Shown in pieces: positions 31,702-39,917 of a stretch of DNA of 64,000 nucleotides. Numbering within the stretch: position 1 is the first letter of the stretch; each line of letters starts with the position of its first letter. Source of the DNA: Nocardioides faecalis. Lineage in GTDB: Bacteria > Actinomycetota > Actinomycetes > Propionibacteriales > Nocardioidaceae. The notes beneath the pieces are model-generated. The model saw only the letters and a list, made by a program, of their open reading frames with translations. It did not search any database and was not told the origin of the DNA. The translations under genes were made by a program, and so were the position numbers. The stretch spans positions 496,001 through 560,000 of the forward strand of contig NZ_CP074406.1 of the NCBI RefSeq assembly GCF_018388425.1. The letters are read 5' to 3'.

Positions 31702-31740
31702 CGTCGAGCGCCGGTTTTCCTTCGGAGCAGGCGCTCGACG
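31702..31740. repeat. 11-bp inverted repeat upstream of the flavoenzyme gene
   Basis: CGTCGAGCGCC (31702-31712) and GGCGCTCGACG (31730-31740) are perfect inverted copies around a 17-base T-rich loop. The repeat sits in the 228-base gap before 31795. If the next gene is leaderless the structure lies upstream of its transcript and could be an operator or a second terminator. The function is unknown. Confidence 0.5.
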
Positions 31741-31782
31741 AGTCCGACGAGACCACCGGGCCCCGGATGCGGCAACGACTGA

Positions 31783-31788
31783 CACAAT
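31783..31788 (+). promoter_or_regulatory. -10 box of a possible leaderless transcript
   Basis: CACAAT stands exactly 6 bases before the GTG start at 31795, the spacing expected when transcription begins at the start codon. No ribosome site is visible between them. Confidence 0.4.
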
Positions 31789-31794
31789 CGCCGG

Positions 31795-33090
31795 GTGAGT
31801 GATCCCACCCCGACCACCACGGACGTGCTTGTCGTCGGCGCCGGGCCGGCCGGCGCGGCCGCCGCCGCCTGGGTCGCGCGCGCCGGGCTCGACGTCGTGC
31901 TCGCCGACGCTGCGGTCTTCCCGCGCGACAAGACCTGCGGTGACGGGCTCACCCCGCGGGCGATCAGCGAGCTGGAGCGGTTGGGGCTGCGCGACTGGGT
32001 GCGGGCCCACACCGTCAACCACGGGCTGCGCGCCCACGGCTTCGGCCAGACGCTGCACCTGCCGTGGCCCGGCGGCGGCCTGCCCGACTGGGGCAGCGCG
32101 GTGCCGCGCACCGAGCTCGACGACCACCTGCGCACCCTCGCGCTCAAGTCCGGCGCGGTCGGCCTCGACGGGGCCCGCGCCGTCGACGTACGCATGGACG
32201 GCGACCGGGTGGCGGCGGTCGTCTTCAAGGTCTCCACGGCCCCAGGCGGCGGCGCGGGCGCGACCAGCGAGCTGCGTGAGGTCGCCTGCCGCCACCTCGT
32301 CGTCGCCGACGGCGTGCGCTCCCCGCTCGGCAAGCTGCTGGGTCGGGAGTGGCACCGCGACACCGTGTACGGCGTCGCCGGACGCACCTACGTCACCTCC
32401 ACCCGCGCCGACGACCCCTGGATCTCCTCCCACCTGGAGCTGCGCGGGGAGGACGACGAGATCCTCTCCGGCTACGGCTGGGTCTTCCCGCTCGGTGCCG
32501 GCAGCGGCGAGGTCAACCTCGGCGCCGGCACCCTGGCCACCGCCAAGCGGCCCGCCGACGTGGCGATCAAGCCGCTGATGAAGGTCTACGCCGACCGCCT
32601 GCGCGAGGAGTTCGGCCTGGGCGCCGAGCTGCGCGCCCCCGCCTCGGCGCTGCTGCCGATGGGCGGCGCCGTCTCCAACGTCGCCGGGCGCAACTGGGCG
32701 CTGATCGGCGACGCCGCCGCCTGCGTCAACCCGCTCAACGGCGAGGGCATCGACTACGGGCTGGAGACCGGCCGCGTCGTCGCCGAGCTGCTCGCCGACG
32801 CCACCGGCCGAGCCGACGACCTCGACCTGGGCACCGTGTGGCCGGACCTGCTGCGTGAGCACTACGGCGAGTCCTTCTCGATCGCCCGTCGTCTCGCCGG
32901 CCTGGTCACCGTGCCCCGGCTGCTGCCCGCGCTCGGCCCGGTCGGGATGCGCTCGGACCTGCTGATGACGCTGGCGCTGCGCTGGATGGGCAACCTGGTC
33001 ACCGACTCCGACCGCGACCGGGCCGCCCGGGTGTGGCGCTGGGCCGGCAAGGCGTCGCTGGCCCGCGACGCGCGCCCGCCGTTCTCCTGA
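31795..33090 (+). CDS. Geranylgeranyl-reductase family FAD-dependent oxidoreductase
   Basis: The product has 431 residues. The FAD-binding motif GAGPAG is at 15-20. The family signature CGDGLTPRA starts at Cys48, and GDAAACVNPLNGEGIDYGLE lies in the C-terminal half. This family reduces isoprenoid double bonds; in actinobacteria one member (MenJ) saturates the beta-isoprene unit of menaquinone, and that is a plausible role, though no men genes are adjacent. It starts at GTG with no ribosome site and a -10 box 6 bases upstream. A side role in the neighbouring lipid island cannot be excluded. Confidence 0.85.
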   Translation: MSDPTPTTTDVLVVGAGPAGAAAAAWVARAGLDVVLADAAVFPRDKTCGDGLTPRAISELERLGLRDWVRAHTVNHGLRAHGFGQTLHLPWPGGGLPDWGSAVPRTELDDHLRTLALKSGAVGLDGARAVDVRMDGDRVAAVVFKVSTAPGGGAGATSELREVACRHLVVADGVRSPLGKLLGREWHRDTVYGVAGRTYVTSTRADDPWISSHLELRGEDDEILSGYGWVFPLGAGSGEVNLGAGTLATAKRPADVAIKPLMKVYADRLREEFGLGAELRAPASALLPMGGAVSNVAGRNWALIGDAAACVNPLNGEGIDYGLETGRVVAELLADATGRADDLDLGTVWPDLLREHYGESFSIARRLAGLVTVPRLLPALGPVGMRSDLLMTLALRWMGNLVTDSDRDRAARVWRWAGKASLARDARPPFS

Positions 33091-33129
33091 CCGACCCCGA
33101 CCCCGACCCGTGTCGCGTCCGGTGATCCG

Positions 33130-33135
33130 TAGGCT
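33130..33135 (+). promoter_or_regulatory. -10 box of a probable leaderless transcript
   Basis: TAGGCT ends 6 bases before the ATG at 33142. This fits the TANNNT box placed for transcription start at the A of ATG. GGAGGG also lies between them, so an ordinary leadered start remains possible. Confidence 0.5.
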
Positions 33136-33141
33136 GGAGGG

Positions 33142-34035
33142 ATGAGGAGGGGCGAGGCAGCACAGCGCGTCCAGCGCCTGGCCGCCTATGCGGTGATCGT
33201 GCGCGACGGCCAGATCCTGCTGTCCCGGCTCTCCGAGCGGGTGACCCGCAAGGAGCTGTGGTCGCTGCCCGGCGGCGGCGTCGAGCACGGCGAGGACCCC
33301 GCCGACGCGGTGGTCCGCGAGGTCTACGAGGAGACCGGGCTGGCGGTCCAGGTCGAACCCACCGCCCAGGTGTTCTCCACCCACGTCGCCGACTCCTGGC
33401 GTCGCGGCCGCCGGGTCGACGCGCACTCGGTGCGCATCGTCTACGAGGGCTGGGTGCCGGCCGACTCGCCCGAGCCGCGGGTCACCGAGGTCGACGGCTC
33501 GACCGCCGAGGCCGCGTGGAAGCCGATCGCCGGGGTGCTCGACGGCTCCGTGCCCACGGTCGCGCTCGTCGCGGACGCGTTGGCGTCGTACCGGGTCTGG
33601 CAGCGGCAGCGCACGGCCGCCTACGCCTACGTGGTGCGCGACGGAGCGATCCTGCTGACCCGCACCTCCGCACTGGCCCCCGACCCCGGCACCTGGCACC
33701 TGCCCGGCGGCGGCATCGACCACGGTGAGACGCCGGTGGACACCGTGCGCCGTGAGCTGTGGGAGGAGTGCGGGCTCGAGGGCGAGGCCGCCGGGCTGCT
33801 CACCGTGCTGGACCACCACTTCACCGGCACCGCGCCGAACGGGCGCGCCGAGGACTTCCACGCGATCGGCGTCATCTACCGCGCCCGGGTCGGCGACGGC
33901 GAGCCCAAGGTGATGGAGACCGACGGCACCACCGACGAGGTCGCCTGGGTGCCGCTCGCCGACGTCGCCGCCGGCCGGTTGAAGGTCTACCGCTCCGTGC
34001 TCGCCGCGATCGACGCTGCCGGAGACGCTTCCTGA
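33142..34035 (+). CDS. Tandem Nudix hydrolase
   Basis: The product has 297 residues with two complete Nudix domains. The Nudix box (G-x5-E-x7-R-E-hydrophobic-x-E-E-x-G-hydrophobic) is intact at residues 45-67 and again at 190-212. Each domain starts with a similar strand (AAYAVIVRDGQILL and AAYAYVVRDGAILL), so an internal duplication is likely. Nudix enzymes hydrolyse nucleoside diphosphates linked to another group; the substrate cannot be told. The 16-base gap to the next gene holds that gene's own -10 candidate. Confidence 0.93.
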   Translation: MRRGEAAQRVQRLAAYAVIVRDGQILLSRLSERVTRKELWSLPGGGVEHGEDPADAVVREVYEETGLAVQVEPTAQVFSTHVADSWRRGRRVDAHSVRIVYEGWVPADSPEPRVTEVDGSTAEAAWKPIAGVLDGSVPTVALVADALASYRVWQRQRTAAYAYVVRDGAILLTRTSALAPDPGTWHLPGGGIDHGETPVDTVRRELWEECGLEGEAAGLLTVLDHHFTGTAPNGRAEDFHAIGVIYRARVGDGEPKVMETDGTTDEVAWVPLADVAAGRLKVYRSVLAAIDAAGDAS

Positions 34036-34039
34036 GCAC

Positions 34040-34045
34040 TACGGT
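34040..34045 (+). promoter_or_regulatory. -10 box of a probable leaderless transcript
   Basis: TACGGT lies 6 bases before the ATG at 34052, and no ribosome site is present in the gap. The same box and spacing recur before the TetR gene at 60698. Confidence 0.5.
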
Positions 34046-34051
34046 GAACAG

Positions 34052-35374
34052 ATGAGCGATGGAGCCAGCCCCCTGGAGAGCGTCTTCACCTACGCCGCGC
34101 CGGCGCTGAAGTTCGGTCGAGGCGCCGCCACCGAGGTCGGGTACGACGTCCGCGGCTGGGGCGCGCGCCGGGCCCTGGTCGTCACCGACCCCGACGTCGC
34201 GGCGGCCGGGCACGCCGAGACCGTCGCGGACTCGCTGCGGGCCCACGGCATCGAGGTGGTCGTCTACGACCGCGCCCGGGTCGAGCCCACCGACGCCTCC
34301 CTGATCGACGCCGTCGACTTCGCCCGCGCCGAGTCCGGCCGTGCCGGCATCGACGCGGTGGTGGCGGTCGGCGGCGGCTCCTCGATCGACACCGGCAAGG
34401 CGGTCGCCCTGCTGCTGACCAACCCCGGCGACCTCATGGACTACATCAACGCGCCCGTCGGCAAGGCCCGCGCCCCCGAGCGGCCGGTGCTGCCGCTGGC
34501 GGCGGTGCCGACCACCACGGGCACCGGCAGCGAGTCCACCACGATCTGCGTGCTCGACGTGTTGTCGCTGAAGGTGAAGACCGGCATCAGCCACCCCGCG
34601 CTGCGCCCGCGGCTCGCCGTCGTCGACCCCTCGCTGTCGGCCACCCAGCCCGCCGGGGTCATCGCTGCGGCCGGCATGGACATCGCCTGCCACGCGCTCG
34701 AGAGCTACACCGCCCGTTGGTTCGCCGACCAGCCCGCCAAGACCGCCGAGCAGCGGGTGCCCTACTGCGGGTCGAACCCGATCTCCGACGTCTGGTCCGA
34801 GCGCGCGCTGGGGCTGCTGGCCGGTGCGTTCCGCGCCGCCGTACGACGCGAGCCCGGCGACCCGGCCGCGCCCGCGGACCCCGCAGCAGCGGACGCGATG
34901 GCGCTGGCCGCCACCTTCGCCGGGCTGGGCTTCGGCAACGCCGGTGTGCACGTGCCGCACGCCAACGCCTACCCGATCGCCGGGCGGGTGCGTGACTTCC
35001 GCCCCGCCGACTACCCGGGCCAGGAGCCGATGGTGCCGCACGGCATGGCGGTGGGCCTGACCGCCCCGGAGGCGTTCCGGTTCACCTTCGACGCCGCCCC
35101 GCAGCGGCACCTGCGCGCGGCCCGGCTGCTCGCCGGGGCCACGGACGCCTCCGCGGCCGCCGACGGTCCGGACCTGCTGCCGACGGTGCTGGTGGACCTG
35201 ATGCGCGACATCGGGCTGCCCAACGGGCTGGCCGCCGTCGGCTACGGCGCCGGGGACGTCGACGACCTGGTCGCCGGCGCGCTGCAGCAGCAGCGGCTGC
35301 TGGCCACCGCGCCCAAGGACGTCACCGCCGAGGACCTGGCCGGCGTCGTCGGCGCCTCGCTCGAGCTGTGGTGA
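34052..35374 (+). CDS. Hydroxyacid-oxoacid transhydrogenase (iron-type alcohol dehydrogenase family)
   Basis: The product has 440 residues. It matches the ADHFE1/HOT branch of the iron-containing alcohol dehydrogenases: GGGSSIDTGKA, PTTTGTGSE, metal ligands in DIACHALESY and VPHGMAVGL, and the HOT-specific patterns GSNPISDVW, GFGNAGVHVPH and NGLAAVGY. HOT couples oxidation of 4-hydroxybutyrate (or a similar hydroxyacid) to reduction of 2-oxoglutarate. Mammalian HOT is mitochondrial; this one should be cytoplasmic. It overlaps the next gene by GTGA. The substrate in this organism is not shown by context. Confidence 0.88.
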   Translation: MSDGASPLESVFTYAAPALKFGRGAATEVGYDVRGWGARRALVVTDPDVAAAGHAETVADSLRAHGIEVVVYDRARVEPTDASLIDAVDFARAESGRAGIDAVVAVGGGSSIDTGKAVALLLTNPGDLMDYINAPVGKARAPERPVLPLAAVPTTTGTGSESTTICVLDVLSLKVKTGISHPALRPRLAVVDPSLSATQPAGVIAAAGMDIACHALESYTARWFADQPAKTAEQRVPYCGSNPISDVWSERALGLLAGAFRAAVRREPGDPAAPADPAAADAMALAATFAGLGFGNAGVHVPHANAYPIAGRVRDFRPADYPGQEPMVPHGMAVGLTAPEAFRFTFDAAPQRHLRAARLLAGATDASAAADGPDLLPTVLVDLMRDIGLPNGLAAVGYGAGDVDDLVAGALQQQRLLATAPKDVTAEDLAGVVGASLELW

Positions 35375-35922
35375 GCGGCACCCGCCCACGTGTCCTGCTC
35401 GCGCTGGCGACGGCGGTGTTCGTGGTGGCCTGGCTGCTCGCCGCCGCGCTGCTGCCCGACCGGGTGCCGCTGCACTTCGGCGCGGACGGCGAGGTCGACC
35501 AGTGGGCGGGACGGTACAGCGCGCTGGCGACCTTCGCCCTCGTCGGGGTCGGCCTCGGCGGGCTCCTGGGCGGCATCGCCGCGGCCAGCGACCGGATCCC
35601 GCTCGGCTGGCTGAACACCCCGCACAAGGACTGGTGGACCGCGACCCCGGCGCGCACAGCGGAGCTGCGTCGTCGTACCCGGGTCGAGGGGGAGGTGCTG
35701 GCCGCCGCGACCCTGGTGTTCCTGGCGGCGATGGTGCTGGTCACGCTCCGTGCCGCCCGCAGCGCCGACCCGCACCTGGACGCGCTGTTCATCGCGGTCC
35801 TCATCGGCTACCTGGTGTTCGTCCTCGGCTGGTCGGTCGCCGTGCACAGGCGCCGTGCGCCCGAGCCGGGCTCGGCTCCTGAGGGTCGCGGGCAATCGGG
35901 GGATCGCGTCGCCGGACCGTAG
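35371..35922 (+). CDS. DUF1648 membrane protein
   Basis: The product has 183 residues from the GTG in a GTGA overlap (a GTG one codon upstream is equally possible). It has four likely membrane segments. The DUF1648 signature is PDRVPLHFGADGEVDQWA just after the first segment. Proteins with this domain are small integral membrane proteins, some linked to stress or peptide sensing, mostly uncharacterised. Coupling to the transhydrogenase gene is by overlap only; a shared function is not evident. Confidence 0.85.
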   Translation: MSGTRPRVLLALATAVFVVAWLLAAALLPDRVPLHFGADGEVDQWAGRYSALATFALVGVGLGGLLGGIAAASDRIPLGWLNTPHKDWWTATPARTAELRRRTRVEGEVLAAATLVFLAAMVLVTLRAARSADPHLDALFIAVLIGYLVFVLGWSVAVHRRRAPEPGSAPEGRGQSGDRVAGP

Positions 35923-35925
35923 GAT
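35920..35925 (+). promoter_or_regulatory. -10 box before a 28-residue gene
   Basis: TAGGAT lies 6 bases before the GTG at 35932 and overlaps the stop codon of the DUF1648 gene. The spacing fits a leaderless transcript. It supports the small ORF as a real gene. Confidence 0.45.
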
Positions 35926-35931
35926 CGGGTC

Positions 35932-36018
35932 GTGAACCCGCGCCAACGTCGACTGATCATCCCGGCCGCGCTGGTGATCCTGCTGCTGATCGTCGTGATC
36001 GCCGCCCTGGTCGGCTGA
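35932..36018 (+). CDS. 28-residue single-pass membrane protein
   Basis: A short ORF begins at GTG and encodes MNPRQRRLIIP followed by about 16 hydrophobic residues (ALVILLLIVVIAALVG). The basic N-terminus and single hydrophobic helix predict a membrane peptide with the N-terminus inside. It fills the otherwise empty 109-base gap between two longer genes and has its own -10-like box, so it is unlikely to be chance. I do not recognise a characterised homologue. The role is unknown; small proteins of this kind often bind larger membrane complexes. Confidence 0.6.
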   Translation: MNPRQRRLIIPAALVILLLIVVIAALVG

Positions 36019-36031
36019 GCGGGACCAACGC

Positions 36032-37264
36032 ATGGCCAGCAGCACCGAGACCCTCGAGGACGGGCTCGCCCGCGTCCGCGCGGACCTGCTCTCCACCGAC
36101 GCCCTCGTCCGTGCGGTCGCCTCCGGCCGCCGCCGCTCCGAGACCCCGCCGTGGCGGCGCGTCGAGCTGCGCTGGGTCGACCTGAAGGCCGGCACGCACC
36201 TGCAGGTGGTGTGCTACGACGCCACGCAGGCGCACACCTCCAACCACGCCCTCGGTGAGGCCGCGGCCGCCGAGGTGGACCGGCTGCTCGCCGAGCCCTA
36301 CGGCAACTGGACCACCGAGACCACCGAGCACCGGCTCTCGCTGCGGGTCACCAAGAAGGGCGCCGCGGCGGTGCACACCGCCGCCGCCGACCCCGCCGCC
36401 GGCGAGGCGCCGGACCGCAGCCACGACCGGGCCAAGGAGCGGATGCTCGCCGAGGACGACACCGTCTTCGCCGCGCTGGGGATGACCGATGCCAAGGGCC
36501 GGATCAAGCCGACCCGGATGGCCAAGTACCGCCAGGTCGAGGACTTCCTGCGGATCCTGGACGCCTCCATCACCGAGGCCCGCAGCCGCGGCCGGCTGCG
36601 GACCCCCACCCCGGAGCGGCCGCTGCACGTGGTCGACCTGGGCTGCGGCAACGGCTACCTGACCTTCGCCGCGCACCGCCTGCTCGCCGGGCGCCGCGGC
36701 CTGCCGGTGCGGCTCACCGGTGTCGACGTCAAGGAGCAGTCCCGCGACCACAACGCCGCCGTCGCCGCCTCACTCGGCATCGACGCGGAGTTCGTCGCCG
36801 GCACCATCGGCGACGTCGAGCTCGACACCCCGCCCGACGTGGTGCTCGCGCTGCACGCCTGCGACACCGCCACCGACGACGCGCTCGCCCGCGCGGTCGC
36901 CTGGCGTGCGCCGCTCGTGCTCGCCGCCCCCTGCTGCCACCACGACATCGCCGCCCAGCTGCGTCGTACGCCGCCGCCGGCGCCGTACGCCGCCCTGGTC
37001 GGCGACGGCATCCTGCGCGAGCGGTTCGCCGACACCCTCACCGACGCGCTGCGCTCGCTGCTGATGCGCAGCCGCGGCTACAAGGTCGACGTGATGGAGT
37101 TCGTCGACAGCCAGCACACGCCGCGCAACACGCTGCTGCGGGCGATCGGCGGTGGCGCCGGTGGTGGCGCAGGCGCCGCGGCCGCGGAGCAGGAGTACGA
37201 CGACCTCGTCGCCACCTGGCAGATCCGACCCCGGCTCGGGGAGCTGCTCGGACCGCGGTCATGA
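36032..37264 (+). CDS. SAM-dependent methyltransferase (Methyltransf_32-like)
   Basis: The product has 410 residues. The SAM motif I is VVDLGCGNGYLTF (residues 201-213), followed by LTGVDVKEQ. The pattern ALHACDTATD and LVLAAPCCHHD is typical of the GSTCD/METTL25-type Methyltransf_32 group. Residues 1-190 form an N-terminal domain without a recognised motif. It probably acts on RNA or a protein; the substrate is unknown. It starts at ATG with weak ribosome-site support and overlaps the next gene by ATGA. Confidence 0.82.
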   Translation: MASSTETLEDGLARVRADLLSTDALVRAVASGRRRSETPPWRRVELRWVDLKAGTHLQVVCYDATQAHTSNHALGEAAAAEVDRLLAEPYGNWTTETTEHRLSLRVTKKGAAAVHTAAADPAAGEAPDRSHDRAKERMLAEDDTVFAALGMTDAKGRIKPTRMAKYRQVEDFLRILDASITEARSRGRLRTPTPERPLHVVDLGCGNGYLTFAAHRLLAGRRGLPVRLTGVDVKEQSRDHNAAVAASLGIDAEFVAGTIGDVELDTPPDVVLALHACDTATDDALARAVAWRAPLVLAAPCCHHDIAAQLRRTPPPAPYAALVGDGILRERFADTLTDALRSLLMRSRGYKVDVMEFVDSQHTPRNTLLRAIGGGAGGGAGAAAAEQEYDDLVATWQIRPRLGELLGPRS

Positions 37265-38319
37265 CCTCGCCCGCCGACCGGGTTCGTCGGCCGCGCCGGC
37301 TGCTCGGGGTGGGCGCGGCGGCGGTGCTGGTCGCGACGTTCGGGATGGGGGCCGCGAGCGCCCCGGCCGACGACGACGTGGCGTCGAAGGTGCTGTTCGC
37401 CTTCGCCGACCCCGACATCAACGAGTCCAGCGGACTGGTCGCCCGCGACGGCGTGGTGGTCACCGTCAACGACTCCGGCGACAGCAACCGGATCTTCACC
37501 GTCGACCCGGCAGGCGGCGAGACCGTCGGCGTCACCCGCTTCTCCGGCGAGGCGGTCGACATCGAGGCGCTCGCTCCGGCCGACGATGGGGAGGTGTGGG
37601 TCGCCGACATCGGGGACAACCTCGGGCGGCGCGACACGGTCCGGGTCACCCGGGTGCCGTTCGGCAGCGGGGAGCGACAGGTCCCCGGCACCGGCTACGA
37701 CCTCGTCTACCCCGACGGGGCGCACGATGCCGAGACACTGCTCGTGCACCCCGAGACGGGGCGGCTGTACGTCGTCGCCAAGGAGTTCATCGGCCGGCTC
37801 TACGCTGCCCCCGAGACGCTGTCCGCGACCGAGCCGAACGAGCTGGAGCCCGTCGGCTCCGTGCTCGGCATCGCCACCGACGGCGCGTTCCTGCCCGACG
37901 GGCGGCACCTGCTGCTGCGCAACTACGGCCAGGCCGCGGTCTACACCTGGCCCGACCTGGAGCGACTGGCCACGTTCGCCCTGCCCGCACAGAAGCAGGG
38001 CGAGGGCCTCGCCGTCGCCGAGGACGGCTCCGTGCTGCTGAGCTCGGAGGGCGTGGACGCCGAGGTGCTGCGCATCGAGCTGCCCGCCGAGGTGCGCGAG
38101 CAGCTCGCGGCAGCGGAGCCGACCGAGCCCGCCGAGCCCAGCGGCTCACCGGACACCGACGCCACGGGCGGGGCGACCGAGGGCAGCCAGGCCGACGGCG
38201 ACTCCGGCACGTCCCTGCGCGATGTCCTGCTCAGCCCGTGGGTCGTCGGCGGAGGCCTCGGGCTCCTGGCGCTCGCGTTGCTGGTGCGGGCGGCGCGGTC
38301 GACCCGCCGCGAGCACTGA
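37261..38319 (+). CDS. Secreted, C-terminally anchored propeller-like protein
   Basis: The product has 352 residues. It has a signal peptide (about 1-33, cleavage near ASA-PA), then about 240 residues with repeated strand-rich units (NDSGDSNRIFTVDP, VWVADIGDNLGRRD, LYVVAKEFIG), an acidic Pro/Ser/Thr linker (about 280-315) and a C-terminal membrane helix followed by basic residues. It should be held on the outer face of the membrane. No enzyme motif is visible; repeated units suggest a beta-propeller. It is coupled to the methyltransferase gene by ATGA. Confidence 0.75.
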   Translation: MTSPADRVRRPRRLLGVGAAAVLVATFGMGAASAPADDDVASKVLFAFADPDINESSGLVARDGVVVTVNDSGDSNRIFTVDPAGGETVGVTRFSGEAVDIEALAPADDGEVWVADIGDNLGRRDTVRVTRVPFGSGERQVPGTGYDLVYPDGAHDAETLLVHPETGRLYVVAKEFIGRLYAAPETLSATEPNELEPVGSVLGIATDGAFLPDGRHLLLRNYGQAAVYTWPDLERLATFALPAQKQGEGLAVAEDGSVLLSSEGVDAEVLRIELPAEVREQLAAAEPTEPAEPSGSPDTDATGGATEGSQADGDSGTSLRDVLLSPWVVGGGLGLLALALLVRAARSTRREH

Positions 38320-38438
38320 GCGCCGGTCGTCGTCGAGCGGTCGAACCGCGCTCCGAGGGGCTCACGGTGGAGCCGTGGGGGAGTGCGGGCATGCCGCAGG
38401 CCCCGACGCGGCGGGGTTCTGGGCTGTGCGGAGAGAGG

Positions 38439-39797
38439 TCAGGCGGCGGGGACGAGGCTGGGGTCGGCAGCGGCGTCGGGCCAGTGGCCGGGTGGGTCGA
38501 GCGCCTGGGTGCCGTTCGGGCCGACGTGGAAGAACCAGCCGTGCGGACTTCGCCAGAGCAGGTGGCCTGGCATGAGGACGAAGTAGCGCCAACCGGAGTG
38601 GGTCTTGGCGCGGTGGTGCCGCCTGCAGCACGGGAACTCGTTGCACGGGCAGGTCGGGCCGCCGTCGGCGTGCGGGGTGCGGTGGTCGAGGTCGCAGCGC
38701 TCGGCGCGCCTGCTGCAGCCGGGGAACCGGCAGGTGGTGTCGCGCAGCTCGACCTGCTTGCGGTGCCGGGCGGGGATCTCGTAGCGGTCGACGGGGTCGC
38801 AGTCGGCCAGGTCGATCACCGGTTGCACGGTGATCGAGGTGGCGGTGCGCAGCCACTCGCGGACCTGCTCCTTGAGCACCGGGCGACGCCCGTCATGCCA
38901 GCGGCCGACCGGGTTCTCGGCGTCCATGACCTCGGTGAGCATGGTGTCGGTGATGTGGACCGCGATCTCGGCCTTGCGGCCAGCCGAGCGGACAGTGACC
39001 TCACCGGTCTCCTCGTCCGTGGTCAACAGGTCCAGTTCAAGGTCGTTGCGCGCGAGCTCGCCGACGGCGATGGAGCGACGGACGTCCAAGGACTCCTCAG
39101 AACCGAACTTCCCCAGCAGCGTTGCTCGGCGGCCGACGGCGTCGTCGAGGTCGGCGGCATCGGCGGCATCGAGGAGGCCGCCGATCACGGTCAGACCGTT
39201 CTCGTTCGCCTCACCGACGTCGAAGTGCCGGTGGTCGGCTGCCTCTTTGCGACGGGCCTCGGCGGCCTCAGGGTCGTGGCGCAGGATCGCGGTAGCGACG
39301 ATGCGGTCCATCTCCGCCCAGCCGACGCGGCCTACCCGGGCGGCCACCTGGCGGTCCACGAACCCAGCGGCATCGGCGTTGAGGCTGCGGGTGAGGTCGG
39401 CGACCCGCTCGGCGCGCCAGGTGGCGACCTTCCCGGCCATCACTTGGCCGTAGAGCAGGGGGAGTCGCCAGGCGCACTCCACGATCCGCCCGACATAGGC
39501 CCGTCCGCCGTCGGGTGAGCGGCCCAGCACGGCGATGAGCTCCATCAGGTTGAACTCCGAGACCAGCGGAGCGCCGGGGCCGGCGATGGGGACACCGGTG
39601 TCGACGAACGAGTCCCGCAAGGTGGCGGCGTGCTCGGGAGCGTCCACGACGTTCTGGTCGGCCCATGCCACGATCGCCGCCCACTCGCGGGTCTGGGATG
39701 CCTGACGGAGCCGGGTCTCGTCGGCAACGGCGGCGAGGAGGTCACCGACGGACTGGCCGTCGAACTCCTCCATCGCGGTGCTGCTCCCGAGATCCAT
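38439..39797 (-). CDS. DUF222 and HNH endonuclease domain protein (13E12-like)
   Basis: The product has 452 residues from an ATG placed by GGAGG 8 bases upstream. A long DUF222 domain fills roughly residues 30-330. The C-terminal HNH module is visible as CRFPGCSRRAERCDLDH, then PHADGG, CPCNEFPCCRRHHRAKTHSGW. These proteins are common and often multi-copy in actinobacteria; nuclease activity and mobility have been suggested but the role is poorly known. It stands alone, with 119 bases of empty sequence downstream and a divergent topoisomerase gene upstream. Confidence 0.92.
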   Translation of the reverse strand: MDLGSSTAMEEFDGQSVGDLLAAVADETRLRQASQTREWAAIVAWADQNVVDAPEHAATLRDSFVDTGVPIAGPGAPLVSEFNLMELIAVLGRSPDGGRAYVGRIVECAWRLPLLYGQVMAGKVATWRAERVADLTRSLNADAAGFVDRQVAARVGRVGWAEMDRIVATAILRHDPEAAEARRKEAADHRHFDVGEANENGLTVIGGLLDAADAADLDDAVGRRATLLGKFGSEESLDVRRSIAVGELARNDLELDLLTTDEETGEVTVRSAGRKAEIAVHITDTMLTEVMDAENPVGRWHDGRRPVLKEQVREWLRTATSITVQPVIDLADCDPVDRYEIPARHRKQVELRDTTCRFPGCSRRAERCDLDHRTPHADGGPTCPCNEFPCCRRHHRAKTHSGWRYFVLMPGHLLWRSPHGWFFHVGPNGTQALDPPGHWPDAAADPSLVPAA

Positions 39798-39917
39798 ACC
39801 TGGATCCTCCCGCAGGGGTCCGACACAACCTCGCCGCCGAAACCGGGTCTGACCTGTTGAAACGCGACCCCACCGAGGAGCCTCGGCCAGCGCAGCAAGG
39901 AGTCTCGGTCTGAGCGG

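Noticed and set aside
38320-38438. Possible gene in the gap before the DUF222 gene
   Set aside because: Only short frames without ribosome sites or conserved-looking composition are present.
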